From Pseudomonas sp. J452 (GTDB taxonomy: Bacteria > Pseudomonadota > Gammaproteobacteria > Pseudomonadales > Pseudomonadaceae), in the NCBI RefSeq assembly GCF_024666525.1, contig NZ_CP088294.1, forward strand, positions 1 to 64,000: a stretch of 64,000 nt of DNA, read 5' to 3'. Below the pieces are notes generated by a model. The model was not told the origin of the DNA and did not search any database. It was given only the letters and a program-made list of their open reading frames with translations. A program made the position numbers and the translations under genes. Positions 30,372 through 39,175 of the stretch are shown piece after piece (positions within the stretch are counted from its first letter, which is position 1; each line of letters starts with the position of its first letter).

Positions 30372-31727
30372 ATGCAGAAGCTGGAAAAAGTCCTGATCGC
30401 CAACCGTGGCGAAATTGCCCTGCGCATCCTGCGCGCCTGCAAGGAGCTGGGCATCAAGACGGTGGCCGTGCACTCCACCGCCGACCGTGAGCTGATGCAC
30501 CTGGGCCTGGCCGACGAGTCCGTCTGCATTGGCCCGGCATCGGGCGCACTGTCCTACCTGAACATTCCGGCGATCATCAGCGCCGCCGAAGTCACCGGCG
30601 CCACGGCGATTCACCCGGGCTACGGCTTCCTCGCGGAAAACGCCGACTTCGCCGAACAGGTGGAGAACTCCGGCTTCGCCTTTATCGGCCCGAAAGCCGA
30701 CACCATTCGCCTGATGGGCGACAAGGTGTGCGCCAAGGCCGCCATGATCAAATCCGGCGTCCCCGTGGTCCCCGGTTCCGACGGCCCGCTGCCGGAGGAC
30801 GAGGAAACCGCCCTGCGCATTGCCCGCGAAGTCGGCTACCCGGTGATCATCAAGGCCGCTGGCGGCGGCGGTGGTCGCGGCATGCGCGTGGTGCACAAGG
30901 AAGAAGACCTGATCAAATCGGCCAAGCTGACCCGCACCGAAGCCGGTGCCGCGTTCGGCAACCCGATGGTCTATCTGGAGAAGTTCCTCGGCAACCCGCG
31001 TCATGTGGAAGTCCAGGTGCTCTCCGACGGCCAGGGCAACGCCGTGCATCTGGGCGACCGCGACTGCTCGCTGCAGCGCCGTCACCAGAAGGTGCTGGAA
31101 GAAGCGCCAGCCCCGGGCATCGACGAGAAGGCTCGTACCGAAGTGCTGAAACGCTGCGTCGATGCCTGCATCGAGATCGGCTACCGCGGTGCCGGCACCT
31201 TCGAGTTCCTCTATGAAGACGGCCGTTTCTACTTCATCGAGATGAACACCCGCGTGCAGGTCGAACATCCGGTCACCGAGATGGTCACAGGCATCGACAT
31301 CGTCAAGGAGATGCTCAGCATCGCCGCCGGCAACAAGCTGTCGATCAAGCAGAGCGACGTGGTTATCCGCGGTCACGCCCTGGAGTGCCGGATCAACGCC
31401 GAAGACCCGGACAACTTCATGCCCTGCCCGGGCAAGGTCAAGCACTACCACGCCCCGGGTGGCAACGGTGTACGCGTCGATTCGCACCTGTACAGCGGCT
31501 ACGCGGTACCGCCGAACTACGACTCGCTGATCGGCAAGCTGATCACCTACGGCAAGGATCGCGCCGAGGCCATGGCGCGCATGCGCAATGCCCTGGACGA
31601 GATTGTGGTCGACGGGATCAAGACCAATATCCCGCTGCACCGTGACCTGGTGGTCGACAAGGGCTTCAATAAAGGCTGCGTGAATATCCACTACCTGGAA
31701 AAGAAACTGGGTATGGATAAGCACTAA
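30372..31727 (+). CDS. accC: Biotin carboxylase subunit of acetyl-CoA carboxylase
   Basis: 451 residues, as in other Proteobacteria. ATP-grasp enzyme that carboxylates biotin on AccB with bicarbonate. Landmarks: [24 protein letters not shown], the glycine-rich lid [22 protein letters not shown] and [14 protein letters not shown], which holds the catalytic Arg and metal-binding Glu. Start ATG 30372 has GGGGAG upstream; an earlier in-frame ATG at 30351 would overlap the end of accB. It starts 17 bases after accB and is the last gene of the operon, followed by a MITE-like element and a terminator. Confidence 0.96.
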   Translation: MQKLEKVLIANRGEIALRILRACKELGIKTVAVHSTADRELMHLGLADESVCIGPASGALSYLNIPAIISAAEVTGATAIHPGYGFLAENADFAEQVENSGFAFIGPKADTIRLMGDKVCAKAAMIKSGVPVVPGSDGPLPEDEETALRIAREVGYPVIIKAAGGGGGRGMRVVHKEEDLIKSAKLTRTEAGAAFGNPMVYLEKFLGNPRHVEVQVLSDGQGNAVHLGDRDCSLQRRHQKVLEEAPAPGIDEKARTEVLKRCVDACIEIGYRGAGTFEFLYEDGRFYFIEMNTRVQVEHPVTEMVTGIDIVKEMLSIAAGNKLSIKQSDVVIRGHALECRINAEDPDNFMPCPGKVKHYHAPGGNGVRVDSHLYSGYAVPPNYDSLIGKLITYGKDRAEAMARMRNALDEIVVDGIKTNIPLHRDLVVDKGFNKGCVNIHYLEKKLGMDKH

Positions 31728-31730
31728 GCC

Positions 31731-31907
31731 CACGACCTGCTGCGCGTCGGCGATACGGCGTTAAAAACAGCCTCGGCAAGCCGCTTGCGGCTAACGCGCT
31801 TCAGCGCGACCCGAAGGGCGAGTGCAACGAGTCATGCTCATTTACAGCAGTAAACTGCGCTTCCTCGGTTGTTTTTGCCTAGTCTCGCTCTAGCTCGCAA
31901 GGTCGTG
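31731..31907. repeat. MITE-like element, enlarged copy, after accC
   Basis: Bounded by CACGACCT and AGGTCGTG. The core has GGCGTTAAAAACAGCCTCGG, TGCTCATTTACAG and TAAACTGCGCTTCCTCGG, shared with 57429-57568. Compared with that copy it has about 50 extra bases after the first AACAGCCTCGG (about 31775-31832). The termini differ between copies while the core is conserved. Confidence 0.75.
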
Positions 31908-31916
31908 ACTAAATGC

Positions 31917-31953
31917 AACGACAAGGGCTGCCCACGGGCGGCCCTTGTCGTTT
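31917..31953 (+). terminator. Terminator of the aroQ-accBC operon
   Basis: A long stem (AACGACAAGGGC / GCCCTTGTCGTT, extended by GCCC/GGGC) ends in TTT. It lies about 190 bases after the accC stop because the MITE-like element is inserted between them. Confidence 0.8.
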
Positions 31954-32044
31954 CCGCCCGGCACCTGCGCTGGCCGCATGCCCATGCGTTCAAGTAAGCT
32001 GCGCGCCCTATTGCACCTAGCGCCCCACGTTCACGAGGTTTCCC

Positions 32045-32923
32045 ATGCCCTGGTTACAAGTCCGTCTCGCCATCACCCCGGATCAGGCGGAAACCTACGA
32101 AGACGCCCTGCTCGGTGTCGGTGCCGTCTCGGTGACCTTCATGGATGCCGAAGACCAGCCGATCTTCGAGCCAGACCTGGGCACCACCCCACTGTGGTCG
32201 CACACCCACCTGCTGGCGCTGTTCGAAGCCGATACCGACCCGGTCAACCTGATCGCCCACCTGGAGCTGCTGACTGGCGCCGCATTGCCCGAGCACCAGA
32301 TCGAGCACATTGCCGACCAGGACTGGGAGCGCAGCTGGATGGACAACTTCCAGCCGATGCGCTTCGGCCAGCGCCTGTGGATCGTGCCGAGCTGGCACGC
32401 CGCACCGGAGCCGGAGGCAGTCAACCTGCTGCTCGACCCCGGCCTGGCCTTCGGTACCGGCACCCACCCGACCACCGCCCTGTGCCTGGAATGGCTGGAC
32501 GGCCAGGATCTCAGCGGCTGCGACGTACTGGATTTCGGTTGCGGCTCCGGCATCCTCGCCATCGCCGCCCTGCTGCTCGGCGCGCCCCAGGCGGTCGGCA
32601 CCGATATCGACATCCAGGCCCTGGAAGCCTCGCGCGACAACGCCTCGCGCAATGGCATCGACCCGGCCCGTTTCCCGGTCTACCTGCCCGCCGACCTGCC
32701 GCAGCAACCGGCCGATGTGGTGGTGGCCAATATTCTCGCCGGCCCGCTGGTGTCGCTGGCGCCGCAGATCAGCAGCCTGGTCAAGGCAGGCGGGCGCCTG
32801 GCGCTGTCCGGCATTCTTGCCGAGCAGGCCGACGAAGTGCGCGCCGCCTATCAGGACGCCTTCATCCTCGATCCAACCGCGATCAAGGATGGCTGGGTAC
32901 GGATTAGCGGGGTCAAGCGCTAG
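32045..32923 (+). CDS. prmA: Ribosomal protein L11 methyltransferase
   Basis: 292 residues. Trimethylates amino groups of ribosomal protein L11 using S-adenosylmethionine. The N-terminal substrate-recognition domain (about 1-55) begins [16 protein letters not shown]; the catalytic domain has [16 protein letters not shown], the SAM-binding [13 protein letters not shown] (about residue 163) and [10 protein letters not shown], the family form of the N-P-P-like catalytic motif. Start ATG 32045 with AGG upstream. It is followed after 54 bases by the DUF3426 gene on the same strand. Confidence 0.95.
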   Translation: MPWLQVRLAITPDQAETYEDALLGVGAVSVTFMDAEDQPIFEPDLGTTPLWSHTHLLALFEADTDPVNLIAHLELLTGAALPEHQIEHIADQDWERSWMDNFQPMRFGQRLWIVPSWHAAPEPEAVNLLLDPGLAFGTGTHPTTALCLEWLDGQDLSGCDVLDFGCGSGILAIAALLLGAPQAVGTDIDIQALEASRDNASRNGIDPARFPVYLPADLPQQPADVVVANILAGPLVSLAPQISSLVKAGGRLALSGILAEQADEVRAAYQDAFILDPTAIKDGWVRISGVKR

Positions 32924-32977
32924 TAGCGCCTGTACGAGCTTGAGTAAACTAGCGCCTCGCTTTGCACGGATCGCCGC

Positions 32978-34309
32978 ATGACCGACAGTTTTGTCACTCA
33001 GTGCCCCCATTGCCGCACCAGTTTCCGCATCAACCGCGCCCAGTTGGGTGCGGCACATGGTGCGGTGCGGTGTGGCGCCTGCATGCACGTGTTCAATGCG
33101 GCCCAGCAACTGCTGGTCGACCAGACGCGCGCCAGCAAGCCCGTAGCACCGCAACCCAGTGCACCGGCACGCCCGCAAGCCGCAGCCCCGAGCCCAGCCG
33201 CTGCACCCAGCATGCCACCAGCGAGCAAGCCCGTTCCCGAGCGCGCTCCAGCGCCAGCGCCGACGGCCAGCCTGAATAAGCCGGCCACAGCGGACAAGCA
33301 GCCGGTCGACACCCTGTGGATCCACGACGACCTCGATCTCGACAGCCTCGACCTCGACGAGGAGCTGGCCAAGCTCGAAGAGCAGGAAATGCAGCTGTCC
33401 CAGGCCTTCGTCGCCCTCAAGCCGGCCGCTGGTAACAGCGCCGAGCTGCTCAAGGCGCCGAGCGAGACCCGCGACCCGCATGACGAAGACTGGGCCGAGT
33501 CCCTGCTGCGCGAGGACAAGCCCGCCAAGCCGCAGCCGGTATTTCGCCCGCCAGCCGCCGCCGAGCCACAGCCGTCAGTCGAGCCGACACCAGCGCCGGC
33601 CGTTCCAGAAGAGCGCCAGGAGCCCAGCCTGCATGCCCTGCGCGACGAACCAGACGACAGCGTTGATGCCGACGAAGAGCGCATCGAAGAAGTCGCCGAC
33701 GCCGACTACGCTCCGCCCGCCAACCTGCCCGGCAAACCCGAGCGCAGTGAGCCGGCCCTGCGCGATGACAGCCTGCTGAGCCTGGAAGACGAACCCCTGC
33801 AACTCGACTGGCAGCAGGCCAGGAAGCCCTGGGGCCGCTGGATCGCCTGGGGCCTGCTGAACCTGCTGGCCGCCGGCGCCCTGACGACCCAGTACGTGAC
33901 CTATCACTTCGAGGAACTGGCGCGCCAGGACCAGTACCGTCCCTGGTTCGAGCAGCTGTGCCCGGAACTCGGCTGCGTGCTGCCATCCAAGGTCGATATC
34001 GAGCAGATCAAGAGCAGCAACCTGGTGGTGCGCAGCCATCCGGAATTCCGCGATTCGCTGGTGGTCGACGCGATCATCTACAACCGCGCACCCTTCGCCC
34101 AGCCCTTCCCGCTGCTGGAACTGCGCTTCGCCGACCTCAACGGTCAGCTGCTGGCCAGTCGTCGCTTCAAGCCGGGTGAATACCTCGGCGGCGAGCTCGC
34201 CGGCCAGGCGGAAATGCCGCCGCAGACGCCGATCCACGTGTCCCTGGAAATCCTCGACCCAGGTGCCAAGGCGGTCAACTACAGCCTCAGCTTCCACTCC
34301 CCGGAATAA
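32978..34309 (+). CDS. Zinc-ribbon, DUF3426-domain membrane protein
   Basis: 443 residues. The N-terminus is an MJ0042-type zinc ribbon (C-P-H-C near residue 9 and C-G-A-C near residue 33), then a long Pro/Ala/Glu-rich disordered stretch (about 50-265), one TM helix (about 287-305, IAWGLLNLLAAGALTTQYV), and a C-terminal DUF3426 domain starting near LCPELGCVLP. So the ribbon is cytoplasmic and DUF3426 periplasmic. Function unknown. It lies between prmA and dusB, as in P. aeruginosa. Length varies in the family because of the linker. Confidence 0.8.
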   Translation: MTDSFVTQCPHCRTSFRINRAQLGAAHGAVRCGACMHVFNAAQQLLVDQTRASKPVAPQPSAPARPQAAAPSPAAAPSMPPASKPVPERAPAPAPTASLNKPATADKQPVDTLWIHDDLDLDSLDLDEELAKLEEQEMQLSQAFVALKPAAGNSAELLKAPSETRDPHDEDWAESLLREDKPAKPQPVFRPPAAAEPQPSVEPTPAPAVPEERQEPSLHALRDEPDDSVDADEERIEEVADADYAPPANLPGKPERSEPALRDDSLLSLEDEPLQLDWQQARKPWGRWIAWGLLNLLAAGALTTQYVTYHFEELARQDQYRPWFEQLCPELGCVLPSKVDIEQIKSSNLVVRSHPEFRDSLVVDAIIYNRAPFAQPFPLLELRFADLNGQLLASRRFKPGEYLGGELAGQAEMPPQTPIHVSLEILDPGAKAVNYSLSFHSPE

Positions 34310-34453
34310 GCCTGCAGGCGCCGGATTTCCGGCACTTGCAGGGTGTCCAAGACCCAGCGGCGATAACCCGACAGCTGCTCATAATTTGTTCAAAACAGCC
34401 TTTATCCGGTCACCGAGAGCGGGTATCATGCCCTCCCTTTTTCGCACTCCCAT

Positions 34454-34502
34454 GAAGCCGTTTTCCAGTTCAGGCGGGCCTAGCCATTGCCTGAACGGCT
34501 TC
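34454..34502 (+). promoter_or_regulatory. Hairpin in the dusB-fis leader
   Basis: Two stacked stems: GAAGCCG / CGGCTTC (34454-34460 with 34496-34502) and TTCAGGC / GCCTGAA (34469-34475 with 34489-34495), separated on the left by an eight-base bulge. It is followed by AAAAAC, not T, and ends 22 bases before the dusB start. It may control translation or transcript stability, or be a remnant of an operator; no ligand is evident. Confidence 0.45.
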
Positions 34503-34524
34503 AAAAACAACAGGGATGACCTCC

Positions 34525-35523
34525 ATGTCGGTGGTACGCATCGGCCCTTACACACTGCCCAATCAGCTGATCCTCGCCCCCATGGCGGGCGTCACCGATC
34601 AGCCGTTCCGGCAGCTGTGCCGGCGCCTGGGCGCCGGGCTGGTGGTATCGGAAATGGTCAGCAGCGACGTGCGCCTGTGGAACACCCGCAAATCGAGCCT
34701 ACGCATGATCCACAGCGGCGATCCCGAGCCACGCTCGGTACAGATCGCCGGTGGTGATCCCGAGATGCTCGCCGAGGCGGCCCGGCGCAACGTGAAAATG
34801 GGCGCGCAGATCATCGACATCAACATGGGCTGCCCGGCCAAGAAGGTCTGCAACAAGGCCGCCGGCTCGGCGCTGATGAAGGATGAAGAGCTGGTCAGCG
34901 CGATCCTCGACGCGGTGGTCAAGGCGGTCGACGTACCGGTGACCCTGAAGATCCGCACCGGCTGGGATCGCTCGAACAAGAACGGCTTGAACGTGGCGAA
35001 AATCGCCGAACAGGCCGGCATCAGCGCCCTGGCCGTGCATGGCCGAACCCGCGCCGACCTGTACACCGGCGAGGCCGAGTACGACACCATCGCCGCGATC
35101 AAGCAGGCGGTCACGATTCCGGTGTTCGCCAATGGCGACATCGATTCGCCGCACAAGGCCAAGGCCGTGCTCGCCGCCACTGGCGCCGACGCCCTGCTGA
35201 TCGGTCGTGCGGCGCAGGGGCGGCCGTGGATCTTCCGCGAGATCGCCCATTACCTGGCGACCGGCAAGGAACTGGCGGCGCCAACGCTGTACGAAATAGA
35301 ACGGATTCTGTTGGAACACCTGAGCGCCCTGCACGCCTTCTACGGCGATGTGATGGGCGTGCGCATCGCCCGCAAGCATGTCGGCTGGTACCTGGCCACC
35401 CTGCCCGGCGCCAGGGAGTTCCGCACCGACTTCAATCGTCTGGACAGTACGGACGCGCAGTACACCCACGTTCGGCAGTTTTTTGCCGAACGCCATAACA
35501 AGGACAACGAGGTGGCCGCATGA
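34525..35523 (+). CDS. dusB: tRNA-dihydrouridine synthase B
   Basis: 332 residues. FMN-dependent enzyme that reduces specific uridines in the tRNA D-loop. TIM-barrel motifs: LAPMAGVTDQPFR (FMN binding), NMGCPAKKVCNKAAGSAL with the catalytic Cys, KIRTGWD, VHGRTR and IGRAAQGRPW. The start at MSVVRIGPYTLP matches the family; an ATG nine bases upstream would add three residues. It overlaps fis by four bases, as in the enterobacterial dusB-fis operon, so Fis expression depends on transcription through this gene. Confidence 0.95.
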   Translation: MSVVRIGPYTLPNQLILAPMAGVTDQPFRQLCRRLGAGLVVSEMVSSDVRLWNTRKSSLRMIHSGDPEPRSVQIAGGDPEMLAEAARRNVKMGAQIIDINMGCPAKKVCNKAAGSALMKDEELVSAILDAVVKAVDVPVTLKIRTGWDRSNKNGLNVAKIAEQAGISALAVHGRTRADLYTGEAEYDTIAAIKQAVTIPVFANGDIDSPHKAKAVLAATGADALLIGRAAQGRPWIFREIAHYLATGKELAAPTLYEIERILLEHLSALHAFYGDVMGVRIARKHVGWYLATLPGAREFRTDFNRLDSTDAQYTHVRQFFAERHNKDNEVAA

Positions 35524-35855
35524 CGAGGATGACCGAGCCTTTTTTTGATCAATCAGTTTTTGATGGGGCAGTACCCGTGAGCGACAACACCAACCTGAAG
35601 CAGCACCTGACCACGCCGAGCGAAGAGGGCCAGACCCTGCGCGGCAGTGTCGAAAAGGCGCTGCACAACTACTTTGCTCACCTGGAAGGCGCTGACGTTA
35701 CCGACGTCTACAACCTGGTTCTCAACGAGGTCGAGGCGCCGCTGCTGGAAACCGTGATGAACTACGTCAAAGGCAACCAGACCAAGGCCTCCGAGCTGCT
35801 CGGCCTGAATCGCGGCACCCTGCGCAAGAAGCTCAAGCAGTACGACCTGCTGTAA
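35520..35855 (+). CDS. fis: DNA-binding protein Fis
   Basis: 111 residues. Nucleoid-associated dimer that bends DNA and activates rRNA and other promoters. The C-terminal helix-turn-helix is intact (NQTKASELLGLNRGTLRKKL), and the central dimerisation helices (SVEKALHNYFAHLEG, NLVLNEVEAPLLETVMN) match the family. The N-terminal about 20 residues are slightly longer than in E. coli, as in other Pseudomonas. Start ATG 35520 overlaps the dusB stop (ATGA) and has GAGGT upstream; an ATG three codons later is possible. A strong terminator follows. Confidence 0.95.
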   Translation: MTRMTEPFFDQSVFDGAVPVSDNTNLKQHLTTPSEEGQTLRGSVEKALHNYFAHLEGADVTDVYNLVLNEVEAPLLETVMNYVKGNQTKASELLGLNRGTLRKKLKQYDLL

Positions 35856-35871
35856 ACACCCGAATACATGG

Positions 35872-35914
35872 AAAAGGGCGGCCCGCAACATTAAACAGAG
35901 GGCCGCCCTTTTTT
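35872..35914 (+). terminator. Terminator of the dusB-fis operon
   Basis: Stem GGGCGGCCC / GGGCCGCCC with a 15-base loop, AAAA before and TTTTTT after, 17 bases downstream of the fis stop. Confidence 0.9.
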
Positions 35915-35945
35915 ACTGATTTCCCAAGCTCTGATGGACTCTGCA

Positions 35946-37553
35946 ATGACCGACCAGACCACCCGCCTCCCCGTTCGCCGCGCCCTGATCAGTGTTTCCG
36001 ACAAGACCGGCATCCTCGAGTTCGCCCGCGAACTGGTTGCCCTGGGCGTGGAAATCCTCTCCACCGGCGGCACCTACAAGCTGCTCAAGGACAACGGTGT
36101 GGCTGCCGTGGAAGTCGCCGACTACACCGGCTTCCCGGAAATGATGGACGGTCGCGTGAAGACCCTGCACCCGAAAATCCACGGCGGCATCCTCGGCCGT
36201 CGCGCCCTCGACGGCGCGGTGATGGAGCAGCACGGCATCAAGCCGATCGACCTGGTCGCGGTCAACCTCTACCCCTTCGCCGCCACCGTAGCCAAGCCTG
36301 GCTGTGACCTGGCCGACGCCATCGAGAACATCGACATCGGCGGCCCGACCATGGTCCGCAGCGCGGCGAAGAACCACAAAGACGTGGCCATCGTGGTCAA
36401 CGCCGGCGACTACGCCGGCATCGTCGAGTCGCTGAAAGCCGGTGGCCTGAGCTACGCCCAGCGCTTCGACCTGGCGCTGAAAGCCTTCGAGCACACTGCC
36501 GCCTACGACGGCATGATCGCCAACTACCTGGGCACCATCGAGCAGAGCCGCGACACCCTGAGCACTGAAAATCGCGGCGCCTTCCCGCGCACCTTCAACA
36601 GCCAGTTCATCAAGGCCCAGGAAATGCGCTACGGCGAGAACCCGCACCAGAGCGCGGCGTTCTATGTGGAAGCGCAGAAGGGCGAGGCCAGCGTGGCCAC
36701 CGCCGTGCAACTGCAGGGCAAGGAACTGTCGTTCAACAACGTGGCCGACACCGACGCCGCGCTGGAATGCGTGAAGAGCTTCGTCAAGCCGGCCTGCGTC
36801 ATCGTCAAACATGCCAACCCGTGCGGCGTGGCCGTGGCCCTGGACAGCGAAGGCGGCATCCGCCAGGCCTATGAGCTGGCCTATGCCACCGACACCGAGT
36901 CGGCCTTCGGCGGCATCATTGCCTTCAACCGCGAGCTGGACGGTGCCACCGCCCAGGCCATCGTCGAGCGTCAGTTCGTCGAAGTGATCATCGCCCCGAA
37001 AATCAGCGCCGAGGCCCGCGCCGTAGTCGCCGCCAAAGCCAACGTACGCCTGCTCGAATGCGGCGAGTGGCCGGCCGAGCGCAGCGCCGACTGGGACTTC
37101 AAACGCGTCAACGGTGGCCTGCTGGTACAGAGCCGCGACATCGGCATGATCAAGGCCGAAGACCTGAAGATCGTCACCCAGCGCGCGCCGAGCGAGCAGG
37201 AAATCCATGACCTGATCTTCGCCTGGAAAGTGGCCAAGTTCGTCAAATCCAACGCCATCGTCTACGCCAAGGGCCGCCAGACCATCGGCGTCGGCGCCGG
37301 CCAGATGAGCCGCGTCAACTCCGCGCGTATCGCCGCGATCAAGGCCGAACACGCCGGCCTGCAGGTCGCCGGTTCGGTGATGGCCTCCGACGCCTTCTTC
37401 CCGTTCCGCGACGGCCTGGACAACGCCGCCGCCAACGGCATCACCGCGGTGATCCAGCCGGGTGGTTCGATGCGCGATGCGGAAGTCATCGCCGCCGCCG
37501 ACGAAGCCAATATCGCCATGGTATTCACCGGCATGCGTCACTTCCGCCATTGA
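35946..37553 (+). CDS. purH: Bifunctional AICAR transformylase / IMP cyclohydrolase
   Basis: 535 residues; catalyses the last two steps of IMP synthesis. The N-terminal MGS-like cyclohydrolase domain ([41 protein letters not shown]) is followed by the transformylase domain with [11 protein letters not shown], the catalytic K-H-A-N-P-C-G and the FFPFRDG / QPGGSMRD motifs near the C-terminus. Start at [14 protein letters not shown]; a codon four residues upstream is in frame but lacks a ribosome site. It lies upstream of purD with a 217-base gap that holds two repeats. Confidence 0.96.
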   Translation: MTDQTTRLPVRRALISVSDKTGILEFARELVALGVEILSTGGTYKLLKDNGVAAVEVADYTGFPEMMDGRVKTLHPKIHGGILGRRALDGAVMEQHGIKPIDLVAVNLYPFAATVAKPGCDLADAIENIDIGGPTMVRSAAKNHKDVAIVVNAGDYAGIVESLKAGGLSYAQRFDLALKAFEHTAAYDGMIANYLGTIEQSRDTLSTENRGAFPRTFNSQFIKAQEMRYGENPHQSAAFYVEAQKGEASVATAVQLQGKELSFNNVADTDAALECVKSFVKPACVIVKHANPCGVAVALDSEGGIRQAYELAYATDTESAFGGIIAFNRELDGATAQAIVERQFVEVIIAPKISAEARAVVAAKANVRLLECGEWPAERSADWDFKRVNGGLLVQSRDIGMIKAEDLKIVTQRAPSEQEIHDLIFAWKVAKFVKSNAIVYAKGRQTIGVGAGQMSRVNSARIAAIKAEHAGLQVAGSVMASDAFFPFRDGLDNAAANGITAVIQPGGSMRDAEVIAAADEANIAMVFTGMRHFRH

Positions 37554-37569
37554 TTGGCGTGGCCGCGCT

Positions 37570-37650
37570 GTAGCAGGCGTCTGCGTTGTTGCGGACGACT
37601 TCGCTAATGCTCATTGCCAGTCGGCAACTGCGCTTATCGAAGCCATCCGC
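37570..37650. repeat. Possible degenerate relative of the MITE-like family
   Basis: The stretch has GCGTT, then TAATGCTCATT, a 12-base loop (GCCAGTCGGCAA) and CTGCGCTTATCGAAG, the same order and spacing as the core of the elements at 31731 and 57429, but the flanking stems differ. Assignment is tentative. Confidence 0.35.
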
Positions 37651-37694
37651 GCCTAGCATCCACCCGCTCCATCGCGACCCGAAAGATTTGCGTC

Positions 37695-37754
37695 GTAGCC
37701 CGGATGAAATCCGGGAACACCCCACTCAAAAGCCCCGGATTGCATCCGGGCTAC
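37695..37754. repeat. REP palindrome, GTAGCCCGGATG type
   Basis: Arms GTAGCCCGGATGAAATCCGG and CCGGATTGCATCCGGGCTAC differ at one base and enclose a 20-base centre. It lies 16 bases before the purD start, so the purD leader carries this hairpin. Confidence 0.85.
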
Positions 37755-37770
37755 GGTCAGGAGATACCCC

Positions 37771-39063
37771 ATGAACGTATTGATCATCGGCAGCGGCGGT
37801 CGTGAACACGCCCTGGCCTGGAAAGTGGCGCAGGACAAGCGCGTCGAGAAAGTCTTCGTCGCCCCGGGCAACGCCGGCACCGCCACCGAAGCCAAGTGCG
37901 AGAACGTCGCCATCGACGTGCTGGCCATCGAGCAGCTGGCCGACTTCGCCGAGAAGAACGTGCAGCTGACCATCGTCGGCCCGGAAGCGCCGCTGGTTAA
38001 AGGCGTGGTCGACCTGTTCCGCACCCGCAAGCTGGACATCTTCGGCCCCACCGCCGCCGCCGCCCAGCTGGAAGGCTCCAAGGCCTTCACCAAGGACTTC
38101 CTCGCCCGCCACGCGATCCCCACCGCCGACTACCAGAACTTCACCGAAGTCGAGCCGGCCCTGGCCTACCTGCGCGAGAAAGGCGCACCGATCGTGATCA
38201 AAGCCGACGGCCTGGCCGCCGGCAAAGGCGTGATCGTCGCCATGACCCTGCAGGAAGCCGAAGACGCTGTGCGCGACATGCTCGCCGGCAATGCCTTCGG
38301 CGAAGCGGGCTCGCGCGTAGTGATCGAGGAATTCCTCGACGGCGAAGAAGCCTCCTTCATCGTTATGGTCGACGGCGAGAACGTGCTGCCGATGGCCACC
38401 AGCCAGGACCACAAGCGCGTCGGCGATGCCGATACCGGGCCGAACACCGGCGGCATGGGTGCCTACTCCCCCGCTCCGGTGGTCACCGCCGAGGTGCACC
38501 AGCGCGTAATGGACGAAGTGATCTACCCGACCGTGCGTGGCATGGCGAGTGAGGGCAACGTCTACACCGGCTTCCTCTACGCCGGGCTGATGATCGACAA
38601 GGCCGGCAAGCCGAAAGTCATCGAGTTCAACTGCCGCTTCGGCGACCCGGAAACCCAGCCGATCATGGTGCGCCTGGAGTCGAGTCTGGTGCTGCTGGTC
38701 GAGGCCGCGCTGGCCAAGGCGCTGGACAAGGTCGAAGCGACCTGGGATCCGCGTCCGACCGTGGGTGTGGTCATCGCCGCCGGCGGCTACCCGGCCGACT
38801 ACGCCAAGGGTGACGTGATCGAAGGCCTGGACGCCGCCGCCAAGATCGACGGCAAGGTGTTCCACGCCGGTACCGCACTGAATGCCGCAGGCCAGGTGGT
38901 TACCGCCGGCGGTCGCGTACTCTGCGCCACCGCCATCGGCCGCACGGTTTCCGAAGCCCAGCAGCAGGCCTACCGCCTGGCCGAGCAGATCCGCTGGAAC
39001 GGCAGCTTCTACCGCAAGGACATCGGTTACCGGGCCATTGCCCGCGAGCGCGGCGAAAGCTAA
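37771..39063 (+). CDS. purD: Phosphoribosylamine-glycine ligase (GAR synthetase)
   Basis: 430 residues; ATP-grasp ligase making glycinamide ribonucleotide in purine synthesis. N-terminal MNVLIIGSGGREHALAWK, then VIKADGLAAGKGVIVA, GEEASFIVMVDG, DTGPNTGGMGAYSP and the metal-binding EFNCRFGDPETQ. GGAG precedes the ATG by nine bases. It follows purH and ends 29 bases before a strong terminator, after which retS has its own promoter. The order fis-purH-purD-retS is conserved in Pseudomonas. Confidence 0.96.
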   Translation: MNVLIIGSGGREHALAWKVAQDKRVEKVFVAPGNAGTATEAKCENVAIDVLAIEQLADFAEKNVQLTIVGPEAPLVKGVVDLFRTRKLDIFGPTAAAAQLEGSKAFTKDFLARHAIPTADYQNFTEVEPALAYLREKGAPIVIKADGLAAGKGVIVAMTLQEAEDAVRDMLAGNAFGEAGSRVVIEEFLDGEEASFIVMVDGENVLPMATSQDHKRVGDADTGPNTGGMGAYSPAPVVTAEVHQRVMDEVIYPTVRGMASEGNVYTGFLYAGLMIDKAGKPKVIEFNCRFGDPETQPIMVRLESSLVLLVEAALAKALDKVEATWDPRPTVGVVIAAGGYPADYAKGDVIEGLDAAAKIDGKVFHAGTALNAAGQVVTAGGRVLCATAIGRTVSEAQQQAYRLAEQIRWNGSFYRKDIGYRAIARERGES

Positions 39064-39092
39064 GAAAACCGGGTAAATATCCGGTAAAGCCC

Positions 39093-39126
39093 GCACAAAA
39101 GGCAGCCTCCTGGCTGCCTTTTGTGC
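39093..39126 (+). terminator. Terminator of purD
   Basis: A perfect 15-base stem (GCACAAAAGGCAGCC / GGCTGCCTTTTGTGC) with a TCCT loop. The T run is inside the stem, so it may also work in the opposite direction. Confidence 0.85.
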
Positions 39127-39138
39127 ATTAGCCATGGC

Positions 39139-39144
39139 TATAAT
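39139..39144 (+). promoter_or_regulatory. Candidate -10 box of retS
   Basis: A perfect TATAAT followed by CCGGGG, 31 bases before the GTG at 39176. No good -35 is evident because the purD terminator occupies that region. The box excludes the ATG at 39134 as the retS start if it is used. Confidence 0.5.
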
Positions 39145-39175
39145 CCGGGGATTCACCATCGAAGGGACTTCGCCC

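Noticed and set aside
35913..37550. A 545-codon frame opposite purH, and a similar 525-codon frame opposite accC (30156-31733)
   Set aside because: Both are antisense shadows with low-complexity Gly/Val/Asp composition, no ribosome site and no recognisable domain; purH and accC are unambiguous.
39134..39136. ATG at 39134 as the retS start
   Set aside because: It lies upstream of the perfect TATAAT and has no ribosome site; the GTG at 39176 has GAAGGGA and begins a good signal peptide.
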